A DNA stretch of 64,000 bases. It comes from Ferrovibrio sp046297595. GTDB lineage: Bacteria > Pseudomonadota > Alphaproteobacteria > Ferrovibrionales > Ferrovibrionaceae. The DNA lies in NCBI RefSeq assembly GCF_046297595.1, contig NZ_JBKBHT010000003.1:248001-312000 (forward strand), in the 5' to 3' direction. Below, in pieces: positions 9,008 through 22,704 of the stretch (positions are counted from its first letter, which is position 1; each line of letters begins with the position of its first letter). Both the position numbers and the translations under genes were made by a program. The notes beneath the pieces were generated by a model. It did not search any database, had not been told where the DNA came from, and saw only the letters and a list, made by a program, of their open reading frames with translations.

Positions 9008-9763
9008 ATGATATTCACCGGCACTTCTCGCTTCTACACTCTGGCTAATCGGATAGAGCGGATGGCCGCGCGCGCGCAGGGCAAAGGCTACAGTTCGGCA
9101 ACATTGGAACAGGAAATCGCCCTGCTTCAAAGCCCACTGAAGCCCCCCCCTGCGCTCGCCATAGATATCGGCGGCAATGTGGGCGACTACACGGCGGAAC
9201 TGCGGAAACGAAACGCCGCCCTGGAGATCCACGTCTTTGAGCCATCCAGAACCAATATCGATAAGCTTAATGCGCGATTTAAAGATGATCCTCTGATACT
9301 CGTTTGCCCGTATGCGCTATCGGAAAATAGCGGATCGGCAACTCTATATGCAGATCACCTTGGCTCCGGCATGGGAAGCCTTACACAACGGCGGCTGAAG
9401 CATTTTAACATAGCCTTCGAGGCCGCCGAGACGGTGGAGACACTTCGCTTTGAAGATTACTGGAAGAGCCATCTTCATGGCCGGAATATCGATCTCGTAA
9501 AGATCGATGTCGAAGGGCACGAGCTGACCGTGCTGAAGGGTTTCGGGAGCGCTATTACAGTGACAAAAGTCGTTCAATTCGAATTCGGCGGGACAGATAT
9601 AGACACCCGAACTTACTTTCAGGATTTTTGGTACTATTTTAACGAGGCTCGATTCTCATTGTTCCGCATGACGCCCTATGGGCTTCAAAAGCTAACAAAC
9701 TACGCTGAAAGCGACGAATGCTTCGTGTTCACGAACTTTGTCGCCGTAAATGACCGCCAATAG
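9008..9763 (+). CDS. FkbM-family methyltransferase
   Basis: 251 residues with AIDIGGNVGDYTAEL at about residues 51-65 (SAM-binding motif I), HVFEPS (motif II) and VKIDVEGHE, a hallmark of the FkbM family. A purine-rich AAAGAGGAAAG immediately precedes ATG 9008. FkbM proteins O-methylate sugars or other small metabolites and are common at the ends of polysaccharide loci. The gene is strikingly AT-rich: bases 9601-9660 contain 23 G/C out of 60, against 45 of 60 at 41641-41700. This suggests recent acquisition. It is separated from the mutase by 64 bp and is the last gene before the terminator. Confidence 0.85.
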   Translation: MIFTGTSRFYTLANRIERMAARAQGKGYSSATLEQEIALLQSPLKPPPALAIDIGGNVGDYTAELRKRNAALEIHVFEPSRTNIDKLNARFKDDPLILVCPYALSENSGSATLYADHLGSGMGSLTQRRLKHFNIAFEAAETVETLRFEDYWKSHLHGRNIDLVKIDVEGHELTVLKGFGSAITVTKVVQFEFGGTDIDTRTYFQDFWYYFNEARFSLFRMTPYGLQKLTNYAESDECFVFTNFVAVNDRQ

Positions 9764-9819
9764 GAACAGCGTGAGCCTGCCGCTGCCTCGGTAATTCTTG
9801 CCGTAGCATATTGGTGACG

Positions 9820-9855
9820 AAAAAACCCGCCCGGCTTTTGCCGGGCGGGTTTTTC
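9820..9855. terminator. Bidirectional intrinsic terminator
   Basis: A perfect stem of AACCCGCCCGGC and GCCGGGCGGGTT around a TTTT loop, with A-runs on the left and T-runs on the right. It can therefore terminate the polysaccharide operon reading rightwards and the rRNA/tRNA operon reading leftwards. It lies between the convergent ends of these two units. Confidence 0.9.
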
Positions 9856-9861
9856 TGTGTT

Positions 9862-9938
<77 letters not shown>

Positions 9939-10045
9939 ATAAGCGGTAAAAACAGCAAAGGGCGTCTTGGCGACGCCCTCGGCTTGCTATTGGTTCGTGA
10001 AGAATGAATTCCGGGCCAGAAGATCTGGCGGTCCGTGCTTAATAG

Positions 10046-10162
10046 GCCTGGCAGCGACCTACTCTTCCGCGTCTTAAGACGAAGTACCATCGGCGCTGGG
10101 GACTTTCACGGCCGAGTTCGGGATGGGATCGGGTGTTGCGTCCTCGCTAAGGCCACCAGGCC
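10046..10162 (-). rRNA. rrf: 5S ribosomal RNA
   Basis: About 117 nt whose ends pair (GGCCTGGTGGCC at the 5' end, GCTGCCAGGC at the 3' end). The interior contains CCCGATCCCATCCCGAACTC, the conserved loop of bacterial 5S rRNA. Ends are estimated from the terminal helix. It lies between 23S and tRNA-fMet. Confidence 0.93.
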
Positions 10163-10270
10163 AATTAAGCACGGTGAGCCGGAATTCAGTATGTATCCTG
10201 TGTGTATCAACGCTGAGAGAGTTGTGCCTGTGCGGCGTCTGACCGCTGCACATGGCGGGCTTATGCTGAA

Positions 10271-13010
<2,740 letters not shown>

Positions 13011-13341
13011 GCTTGAAGCCCGTCATGTACAGGGATCAGAAGCCGGAGCCTCTTAACCTGCATATGCCAGGCACTCTCGCAATTGACACAGAGATAATGC
13101 CGCATCCGCCGATCTGCCCGAAGGCAGACAAGCCTGATGCTCATCATCCCTAAATCGAACATCACTCTGTCAACGCAGGAGACCTGCGATGACCTGAGCA
13201 ATGCCCGGGTCAGGATACATACTTCTTCACGATGTCCAACAACAGCGGCATACGAACGGGAGGCCAGGGGCCTTGATCCACGATGCGCATACCGAAACCG
13301 TCATCTCGAAGTCGGAAAACTTACGCCACCAAAAAGAAAGA
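13011..13341 (-). other. 16S-23S spacer between tRNA-Ala and 23S
   Basis: A 331-bp non-coding transcribed spacer. Its only recognisable element is the 19-bp boxA-like sequence at 13226-13244, which recurs in the 16S leader. No third tRNA is present. Sequences close to the 23S ends are likely to form the RNase III processing stem, but I could not verify pairing by eye. Confidence 0.7.
13226..13244 (-). promoter_or_regulatory. boxA-like antitermination element upstream of 23S
   Basis: Reads TGTTGTTGGACATCGTGAA on the - strand. It is identical over 19 bases to the element at 15488-15506 and resembles the alphaproteobacterial boxA core (TTTGACATTGTGAA-like). It starts 216 nt upstream of the estimated 23S 5' end. 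By analogy with rrn operons it would load Nus factors onto RNA polymerase. Confidence 0.55.
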
Positions 13342-13417
13342 TGGTGGAGCTGAACGGGATCGAACCGATGACCTCATGCTTGCAAAGCACGCGCTCTCCC
13401 AACTGAGCTACAGCCCC
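13342..13417 (-). tRNA. tRNA-Ala (anticodon TGC)
   Basis: A 76-nt cloverleaf reading GGGGCTGTAGCTCAG at the 5' end and GCTCCACCA at the 3' end, with anticodon loop CTTTGCAAG. It is in the usual second position of the 16S-23S spacer. CCA is encoded. Confidence 0.96.
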
Positions 13418-13504
13418 GAATTTCATTCAGGTGTAACCGCCAGGCCTGATTTGCATCAGCTAAAGCGACGTCGCGCTGCATGCCGCGGCGATCGACCGAA
13501 AGAA

Positions 13505-13581
13505 TGGTGGGCCCGGGAAGATTTGAACTTCCGACCTCACGCTTATCAAGCGCGCGCTCTAACCAACTGAGCTACGAGCCC
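13505..13581 (-). tRNA. tRNA-Ile (anticodon GAT)
   Basis: A 77-nt cloverleaf reading GGGCTCGTAGCTCAG at the 5' end and GGGCCCACCA at the 3' end, with anticodon loop TTGATAA. It is the first spacer tRNA after 16S, the standard alphaproteobacterial order. Confidence 0.96.
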
Positions 13582-13740
13582 AGGACGCTTGCCCCAGGGT
13601 CGCATGGCTCTCGCGAACCGATGCTCAATGGGGAGCCACCAAACTACGTTTTCCGACTGGAAGAGATACGAAGGCGGCGGTGCAATTCTCAGCTGCCCTA
13701 TGTCCAGAATGGACAGGATACAGCTGGTGTCTAGAAGACC

Positions 13741-13773
13741 GAACCTGCTTCGCGTGAGCGAAAGCAAAGGTTC
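13741..13773 (-). other. Spacer hairpin just downstream of 16S
   Basis: GAACCT pairs with AGGTTC, and inside it GCTTCGC pairs with GCGAAAGC. This gives a strong nested hairpin in the transcript between the 16S 3' end and tRNA-Ile. It is probably part of the rRNA processing structure. Confidence 0.5.
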
Positions 13774-13775
13774 AG

Positions 13776-15268
<1,493 letters not shown>

Positions 15269-15630
15269 GACTTGAGATATCCCGATTACTCTTACTGTGA
15301 TCACCACGATCAGCCTTGCGGCCGGGGGTCGTGATGACCTCGCATAGCGTTGTCGATATCGTTGCCGATACCGACACCTTACTACTTGATGCTTGAGCAA
15401 TCGGTTTTGATCCACTCGATCTTTCGACCCGAAGGTCTTGAGACCATGTGTGATCGGCACCGCCGCCCACGCATCTCTTCCATCCGATTCACGATGTCCA
15501 ACAACAATCCTGCCTTCGCAGGAGCCCGTCTCTGGCTGGGTCGCTACCCTTTAGAGACAGAAAAGACGCTGCCGTTCCGTTGTCCCGTACGCTACTCTGT
15601 GGGACACCGCCCGACCGCGTCGTGGGGCGG
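15269..15630 (-). other. rRNA operon leader
   Basis: About 355 nt of transcribed leader between the predicted promoter and 16S. It contains the boxA-like 19-mer at 15488-15506 and several potential hairpins, for example GTCTCT at 15528-15533 with AGAGAC at 15553-15558. I see no coding region. Confidence 0.6.
15488..15506 (-). promoter_or_regulatory. boxA-like antitermination element in 16S leader
   Basis: An exact 19-bp copy of the spacer element at 13226-13244 (TGTTGTTGGACATCGTGAA). It starts 220 nt upstream of the estimated 16S 5' end, almost the same offset as the spacer copy has to 23S. Inferred role: NusB/S10-dependent antitermination. Confidence 0.55.
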
Positions 15631-15659
15631 TTTATATTCAGATCACCCATCCCCGTCAA
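15631..15659 (-). promoter_or_regulatory. rRNA operon promoter (-35/-10)
   Basis: On the - strand TTGACG (15659-15654), a 17-bp spacer, then TATAAA (15636-15631): near-consensus sigma-70 hexamers at ideal spacing. The sequence directly upstream (15662-15685) is A/T-rich with an eight-base A-run on the + strand, matching an UP element for the RNA polymerase alpha subunit. Transcription should start near 15624. Confidence 0.75.
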
Positions 15660-15697
15660 CAGCCAATTTCAAAAAAAATACATACCCCACGAAATGG

Positions 15698-15720
15698 GGA
15701 TAAGTGCCCATTTATCCACA
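15698..15720. promoter_or_regulatory. Palindrome with consensus DnaA box upstream of rRNA promoter
   Basis: GGATAA (15698-15703) and TTATCC (15712-15717) form an inverted repeat with an 8-bp spacer. The right arm is part of TTATCCACA (15712-15720), a perfect DnaA-box sequence. It lies about 40-60 bp upstream of the rRNA -35. It could bind DnaA or another regulator; a single box is not proof. Confidence 0.35.
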
Positions 15721-15795
15721 AGATTTGGTAAGGAGATTGCGCCGCTGCAAGATGGACTCGCCCGAATATTTCCTGGGCCGCAGAGCGATAATTTC

Positions 15796-15824
15796 TTGAC
15801 CCCTGACTCCGGGCTGGCAATAGT
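15796..15824 (+). promoter_or_regulatory. Candidate promoter of the M23 peptidase gene
   Basis: TTGACC at 15796-15801, 17-bp spacer, AATAGT at 15819-15824, ending 42 bp before the GTG start. The -10 matches four of six consensus bases, so this is a candidate only. Confidence 0.4.
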
Positions 15825-15866
15825 TTCTCCGCCCGGTCGGGGGCAGGTTCGTCAAACGGGGGCTTT

Positions 15867-17243
15867 GTGTCGATTAAGCGTTTTGATTCCAGCCGCTTAG
15901 CCAGTTCCAGGGCGCTGCGGGCACCGGTGATTCTGCCGATGGCTCTCGTGATGGCGTCCCTGATCGGCGGCGCGGCCCTTCTGCAGGCCCGCAATAAAAC
16001 CGATCCGGCCCGCGCGGTGGAGCATGCCGTCGCCGAAGCTTTCCGCATCGCCCCCACGCTCGAATCCTTCGTCACCCAGCCCGACAGCTGGTGGCCAGAT
16101 GCGCTGAACACCGCCGATCTGTTGCCGGCGCGCGTGTTGAAGAAGGTGGCCGTCGCGCCGGGCGACACCCTGATGCAGCTGCTCACCGATGCCGGCGCCG
16201 AACCGGGCGACAGCCACGCCGCGATCAACGCGCTGCATGCGAAATTCAATCCGCGCAAGCTGAAGGTGGGACAGGAGATCACGCTCACCTTCGAACGCAA
16301 CGATGCCGACAGCTATCGCCTGTTCGAGATGGCGCTGAGTCCGAGCATCGAGCGCGAAGTGAGCGTGGTGCGCGCCGATGAAGGCTTCCGCGCCAGCGAG
16401 ACGATCCGCGAATTCAACGTCGACCGCGCGCGCGTGGCCGGCGAGATCGAGGACAGCCTCTACAATGCCGGCATCAATGCGGGCCTGAGCAACAGCCTGC
16501 TCGGCGAACTGATCCGCATCTTCTCCTACGACGTCGACTTCCAGCGCGAGGTGCAGACCGGCGACCGCTTCGAACTGTTCTTCGACCGCCATTACGACGA
16601 CCAGGGCAAGACGGTGAAGACCGGCCGCATCGTCGGCGCGTCGATGACGCTGTCGGGCCGCGAGCTGCGCTATTACCTCTATCAGCCCAGCGACGGCGGC
16701 GAGGCCGATTACTTCACACCGACCGGCTCCAGCGTGCGCAAGGCGCTGCTGCGCACGCCGATCGACGGCGCGCGGCTGACCTCGGGCTTCGGCATGCGGC
16801 GCCATCCAATCCTCGGCTTCAGCCTGATGCACAAGGGCGTGGATTTCGGCGCCGCCACCGGCACGCCGATCCAGGCCGCCGGCGACGGCGTTGTGGAAGT
16901 GGCCGGCTGGAACGGCGCCTATGGCCAGTATGTGCGCATCAAGCACGGTAACGGCTATGCCACCGCCTATGCGCATATGAGCCGGCTGGGCGTGAAGAGC
17001 GGCCAGCGCGTGCGCCAGGGCCAGATCATCGGCGCGGTGGGCACCACCGGCCGCTCCACCGGCCCGCATCTGCATTACGAGGTGATGGTGAACGGCAAGC
17101 AGGTAAACCCCGCCGGCGTACGCTTCCCCTCGGGCCGCAAGCTGGAAGGCCGCGAATACGAACGCTTCCGCAAGCATGTCGAAGGCCTGGACCAGGAGAT
17201 CCGCGGCACGCCGGTGCTGGCCCTGCTGAACCGCGGCGAATGA
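15867..17243 (+). CDS. M23 family peptidoglycan endopeptidase, membrane-anchored
   Basis: 458 residues. A hydrophobic segment at about residues 22-40 anchors or exports the protein. A LysM/OapA-like segment (PGDTLMQLL onward, about residues 95-140) probably binds peptidoglycan. The LytM domain occupies about 305-410 and keeps its zinc ligands: the HKGVD motif with His322 and Asp326, and HLH at 401-403. The active-site set is complete, so an active D,D-endopeptidase that opens cross-links in the periplasm is expected rather than an EnvC-like activator. The start is a GTG (15867) because no ATG lies before the membrane segment. A terminator follows the gene. Confidence 0.88.
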   Translation: MSIKRFDSSRLASSRALRAPVILPMALVMASLIGGAALLQARNKTDPARAVEHAVAEAFRIAPTLESFVTQPDSWWPDALNTADLLPARVLKKVAVAPGDTLMQLLTDAGAEPGDSHAAINALHAKFNPRKLKVGQEITLTFERNDADSYRLFEMALSPSIEREVSVVRADEGFRASETIREFNVDRARVAGEIEDSLYNAGINAGLSNSLLGELIRIFSYDVDFQREVQTGDRFELFFDRHYDDQGKTVKTGRIVGASMTLSGRELRYYLYQPSDGGEADYFTPTGSSVRKALLRTPIDGARLTSGFGMRRHPILGFSLMHKGVDFGAATGTPIQAAGDGVVEVAGWNGAYGQYVRIKHGNGYATAYAHMSRLGVKSGQRVRQGQIIGAVGTTGRSTGPHLHYEVMVNGKQVNPAGVRFPSGRKLEGREYERFRKHVEGLDQEIRGTPVLALLNRGE

Positions 17244-17302
17244 ACTGCGGGACTGATACAACCGATACAATATTGGATTTGCCGCCCGGCGCGGCGTGAA
17301 CC

Positions 17303-17337
17303 AAACTCCGGTGCGAAAATGTCGCCCGGAGTTTTTT
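17303..17337 (+). terminator. Intrinsic terminator of the M23 gene overlapping the next ribosome-binding site
   Basis: AAACTCCGG and CCGGAGTTT form a stem around GTGCGAAAATGTCGC, followed by a T-run ending one base before the ATG at 17339. The GGAG in the 3' arm (17328-17331) lies 7 bases before that ATG and could also serve as its Shine-Dalgarno sequence. Confidence 0.7.
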
Positions 17338-17338
17338 C

Positions 17339-17947
17339 ATGCCCACGCTTTACGACTACCTCGATTCCGGCAACGGCTATAAATGCCGGCTGCTGCTGGC
17401 CCAGCTCGGCATCCCCTATACCCGCGTCGAACTCGACATCGACAAGGGCGAGACGCGCAGGCCCGAGTTCCTGGCCAAGAATCCCAACGGCCGCATCCCG
17501 GCCCTGGAACTCGACGACGGAACCGTGCTGGCCGAGAGCAATGCCATCCTGTGCTACCTGGCCGACGGCACGCCGTTCTGGCCGTCAGACCGGCTGCTGA
17601 AGGCGCAGGTGCTGCAATGGCTGTTCTTCGAGCAATACAGCCATGAACCCTATGTCGCCACGCCGCGCTACATCCTGCGCCATCTGGGCCGCCAGCATCC
17701 GCGCATGGCCGAAATGCCCGAGCGACTGGAGAAGGGCCGCGCCGCGCTGGCCGTGATGGAACAGCATCTGGCCAAGCACGATTTCTTCGTCGGCAACCGC
17801 TACACCATCGCCGACATCGCGCTCTACGCCTACACCCATCGCGCCGACGAGGCCGACCTGGACCTGACGCCCTATCCGGCTTTGCGGCGCTGGCTCGACC
17901 GCGTTGCCGCCCAGCCCGGCCATGTGAAGATGCTGCCGGGGGATTGA
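17339..17947 (+). CDS. Glutathione S-transferase family protein
   Basis: 202 residues with an N-terminal thioredoxin-like domain (YDYLDSGNGYKCRLLLAQLGI). It has the cis-proline region NPNGRIPAL at about 49-57 and the glutathione-binding ESNAIL near 66-71, followed by an all-helical domain. The family conjugates or reduces substrates with glutathione in the cytoplasm. There is no Cys at the N-terminal active-site turn, so a Ser/Tyr-type mechanism is likelier. It stands alone on the + strand and converges on clpB. Its start lies directly behind an upstream terminator, so it must have another promoter or be controlled by read-through. Substrate unknown. Confidence 0.87.
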   Translation: MPTLYDYLDSGNGYKCRLLLAQLGIPYTRVELDIDKGETRRPEFLAKNPNGRIPALELDDGTVLAESNAILCYLADGTPFWPSDRLLKAQVLQWLFFEQYSHEPYVATPRYILRHLGRQHPRMAEMPERLEKGRAALAVMEQHLAKHDFFVGNRYTIADIALYAYTHRADEADLDLTPYPALRRWLDRVAAQPGHVKMLPGD

Positions 17948-17958
17948 GATCTTTTCTC

Positions 17959-18022
17959 GTCATGCCGGCCTTGAGCCGGCATCCCATTTCCGAATGGGAC
18001 CCCGGGTCAAGCCCGGGGTGAC
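17959..18022. repeat. GTCATGCCGG-type intergenic palindromic repeat, copy 1
   Basis: Two head-to-head palindromes. GTCATGCCGGCCTTGAGCCG begins the left unit, and the right unit mirrors it as ATGGGACCCCGGGTCAAGC ending GGGGTGAC. The family recurs six more times in this window, always between genes. Confidence 0.8.
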
Positions 18023-18024
18023 GG

Positions 18025-18052
18025 CCTGTGTGAAAGCCGCCCTTCACACAGG
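18025..18052. terminator. Perfect 10-bp hairpin between convergent genes
   Basis: CCTGTGTGAA and TTCACACAGG flank an 8-base loop between the ends of the GST gene and clpB. There is no clear T-run on either side, so it may stabilise transcript ends rather than terminate on its own. Confidence 0.4.
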
Positions 18053-18067
18053 CCGCACGACAGCACG

Positions 18068-20674
<2,607 letters not shown>

Positions 20675-20757
20675 GTCTTGAGCTCCTTGCTGGCAGCCCC
20701 TGGTCGCAACCCCCGCTTCAGCGGCAGGTTCCTGTCGGGCCCCTCTCTCGCAATCTG

Positions 20758-20785
20758 ATGTGGGAAGCGCCCGCTTCCGTACAAG
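20758..20785 (-). promoter_or_regulatory. Candidate RpoH (heat-shock) promoter of clpB
   Basis: On the - strand CTTG (20785-20782), 17 bases, then CCCACAT (20764-20758). This fits the alphaproteobacterial heat-shock pattern CTTG-N17-CYTATNT at most positions. It would give a leader of about 75 nt before the clpB ATG. Confidence 0.45.
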
Positions 20786-20837
20786 AGCCCCTTTGGCGGT
20801 TTTTCGCGTTGATCTTCCTCAAGGCGGGCCCACTTCC

Positions 20838-20931
20838 GTCACCCCGGCCGGAGCGCAGCGAAGAGCCGGGGTCCCATTCTTTGGAGTGAGGGATACCAAA
20901 AAATGGGATCCCCGCTTTCGCGGGGATGACG
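20838..20931. repeat. GTCATGCCGG-type intergenic palindromic repeat, copy 2
   Basis: Composite of two inverted units, from GTCACCCCGGCCGGAGC to CGCGGGGATGACG, with matching CCCATT and AATGGG inner arms. It lies between clpB and the unknown gene downstream. Confidence 0.75.
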
Positions 20932-20940
20932 ATTGTGTCG

Positions 20941-21843
20941 TTATCCCCCATCCGCTTCGGCTGACTCCGGCGGGTCGAGGCCGCCCATGGCGCGGATGCG
21001 GGCCAGATCAGGACCTTCAAGATCGACAATGGTGCCCAGCAGCGCGGCGCGGCTGCGCGGTTCGGGCGGCGTCGGCACCAGATGGCGCGGCGGACGATCG
21101 GGCCAGGGGTTATACTCACCCGGCCGGGTGCGGACCGACGATGGGTTCGGTTCCGTTTCGCACCGTTCGGGTCCGTTCAGGTCCATTTGGGACCGTTCGG
21201 GTCCATTGAGGTCCGTTTTAGGTCCACTGAGGTCCGTTTGGGACCGTTCAGGTCCATTGGGGTCCGTTTCGCTCCGTTCGGGCTGGCTGGATTTCGCTTC
21301 GGTTCGGGCCGGCTCGTCCGGCTGCGCCCGCTTGGCGGCGGCCTGGGCGCTGATCGCGGCAAAGGTTGCGTCCATCTTCTGCCGCTCGGCGGCGAGACGG
21401 CGGCGAAAGGCCATGTTGGGCGGGTGGCGGCCGGTTTCGGCCAGACGGCCGATCAGGCCCGATGAATCCCCGGCGGGAGCATCGGAGGCCCTGACCGCTT
21501 CGGTATCGGTCAGCAGGGCCGTCAGCAGGCCGTCGTCCAGACTGTCGGCCTGCAGGCAGCGGTCCAGCACGGCGGCCGGCAGCGCGGCGCGGGATTGCAG
21601 CGCGATCAGGCCGGCGCGGCGTTCGACTGCCTGTTCCAGCAGGAAACGGAAACGCAGGCTGCGGCGCAGGTGGCGCCAGAAATGCTCTTCGGTGATGCCC
21701 AACTCGGCGACGACGGTGGCCAGGCCTGCCCCCTCGGCCACCCGTCGGGCGGCCAGCTTCCAGTCGACCCGCACCAGTGGCTTGGACGGCTTTTTCTGGT
21801 GGATGGCTTCATCCTTGAACGGATCATATGCCTCGCGGGCCAT
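20941..21843 (-). CDS. Unknown protein with HTH-like N-terminus and tandem decapeptide repeats
   Basis: 300 residues, not recognised as a named family. AGGAGG seven bases before ATG 21843 and an upstream promoter show the - strand frame is the real one, although the opposite strand is open too. Residues about 25-85 form amphipathic helices with a helix-turn-helix-like stretch (VAEGAGLATVVAELGITEEHF). Residues about 187-235 are five tandem units of the type PERSQTDLNG, the third shortened to seven residues; the DNA repeat spans about 21145-21285. The tail is Pro-rich and acidic. It could be a DNA-binding or phage-derived protein, but no function can be assigned. Confidence 0.7.
   Translation of the reverse strand: MAREAYDPFKDEAIHQKKPSKPLVRVDWKLAARRVAEGAGLATVVAELGITEEHFWRHLRRSLRFRFLLEQAVERRAGLIALQSRAALPAAVLDRCLQADSLDDGLLTALLTDTEAVRASDAPAGDSSGLIGRLAETGRHPPNMAFRRRLAAERQKMDATFAAISAQAAAKRAQPDEPARTEAKSSQPERSETDPNGPERSQTDLSGPKTDLNGPERSQMDLNGPERCETEPNPSSVRTRPGEYNPWPDRPPRHLVPTPPEPRSRAALLGTIVDLEGPDLARIRAMGGLDPPESAEADGG
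21145..21285 (-). repeat. Degenerate ~30-bp tandem repeat inside a coding region
   Basis: Alternating GGTCCGTT/GGTCCATT and GGGACCGTTC blocks repeat about five times, coding for the PERSQTDLNG-like units. One unit is 9 bp shorter, so the frame is kept. This is typical of slippage-prone coding minisatellites. Confidence 0.8.
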
Positions 21844-21871
21844 GGCGGCCTCCTGTATAGAATATAAAGTG

Positions 21872-21899
21872 AATATATAGGATAATAGTCAGATTTCAA
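21872..21899 (-). promoter_or_regulatory. Promoter of the repeat-containing gene
   Basis: TTGAAA (21899-21894), 16-bp spacer, TATATT (21877-21872) on the - strand. This AT-rich stretch lies about 30 bp before the start codon and stands out from the surrounding GC-rich DNA. Confidence 0.55.
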
Positions 21900-22016
21900 G
21901 CGCAGCCCTCGGACGGCACCGTCACAAATCGGAACTTTCCTGCTGGCCCGACCTCGGGCATGATCCGCCGCTGGCGGACGAAGCATTCAACCTTCTGATT
22001 TAAAAGGACTAAATTC

Positions 22017-22601
22017 ATGTATCTGCAAACTGTCGCCGAGGCCGATGCCACCGGCGCGCTGGCTGACATCTATAAGGACCAGAAGGCCCGCATGGGCTTT
22101 GTGATGGCCACGGCCTTCAGCATGAGCCCGCGGCCCGACCTGCTGCCGCTTTATACGGATTTCATGGCCAAGGTGCGCGCCGGCTTTTCCCTGGGCCAGC
22201 GCGAATGGCGGCTGATCACCCTGGTGGCCGCTAAGCAGGTGCCGTCCACCTACTGCTCATATGTCTATGGGCAGCAGCTGATTGCCGACCTGGGCTCGAA
22301 ACAGGCGGTGATCGCCCTACAGCGCGATTTCCGCAAGGCCGGCCTGAGCGAGCAGGACGTAGCGATGCTGGCCTATGCCGAGCAGATCGCCAGGGACGCC
22401 TCGAAAATCGGCCCCGCCGATATCGAGCCCCTGCGCAGGGCCGGCTTCAGCGACCGGCAGATCTGCGACATTGCGCTGCGCGCCTCACTGCGCTGTTTCA
22501 TCAGCCGTTTCTACGACGCCGTGGGTGCGGGGCCTGACGCCGCCTATATCGACGAGGACCTGGAATTCCGCGCCGCATTGACGGTGGGCAAGAAGCCCTG
22601 A
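22017..22601 (+). CDS. Carboxymuconolactone decarboxylase/AhpD-like protein
   Basis: 194 residues, all-helical, resembling the AhpD/CMD fold. The segment VAAKQVPSTYCSYVYGQQLI occupies the position of the usual CxxC or CxxH active site, but here only one Cys is visible. A full AhpD thiol-disulfide cycle is therefore doubtful. A second lone Cys lies near LRCFISRFYDA. Uncharacterised peroxidase-related proteins of this type are common in alphaproteobacteria. It stands alone, divergent from the repeat protein, with AAAAGGA shortly before ATG 22017. Function by family: redox or peroxide defence, unproven. Confidence 0.7.
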   Translation: MYLQTVAEADATGALADIYKDQKARMGFVMATAFSMSPRPDLLPLYTDFMAKVRAGFSLGQREWRLITLVAAKQVPSTYCSYVYGQQLIADLGSKQAVIALQRDFRKAGLSEQDVAMLAYAEQIARDASKIGPADIEPLRRAGFSDRQICDIALRASLRCFISRFYDAVGAGPDAAYIDEDLEFRAALTVGKKP

Positions 22602-22704
22602 GGACCGGCGGCAATGGGCGAGGGAGACCCGGAAAAGGTTTACCCGTCCTCCTGCCTCGCCTAAACAGGGGTCTGCCCTCCCCGGCCGATAGGATCACCT
22701 GACC

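Noticed and set aside
15897..17270. A 457-codon open frame antisense to the M23 peptidase
   Set aside because: It is the mirror of a strongly conserved M23 domain gene and its translation is low-complexity His/Ala/Arg-rich; typical GC-rich shadow.
20933..21880. A 315-codon + strand frame opposite the repeat protein
   Set aside because: The - strand gene has AGGAGG and an AT-rich promoter at the right positions; the + strand frame would begin inside a palindromic repeat and lacks a ribosome-binding site.
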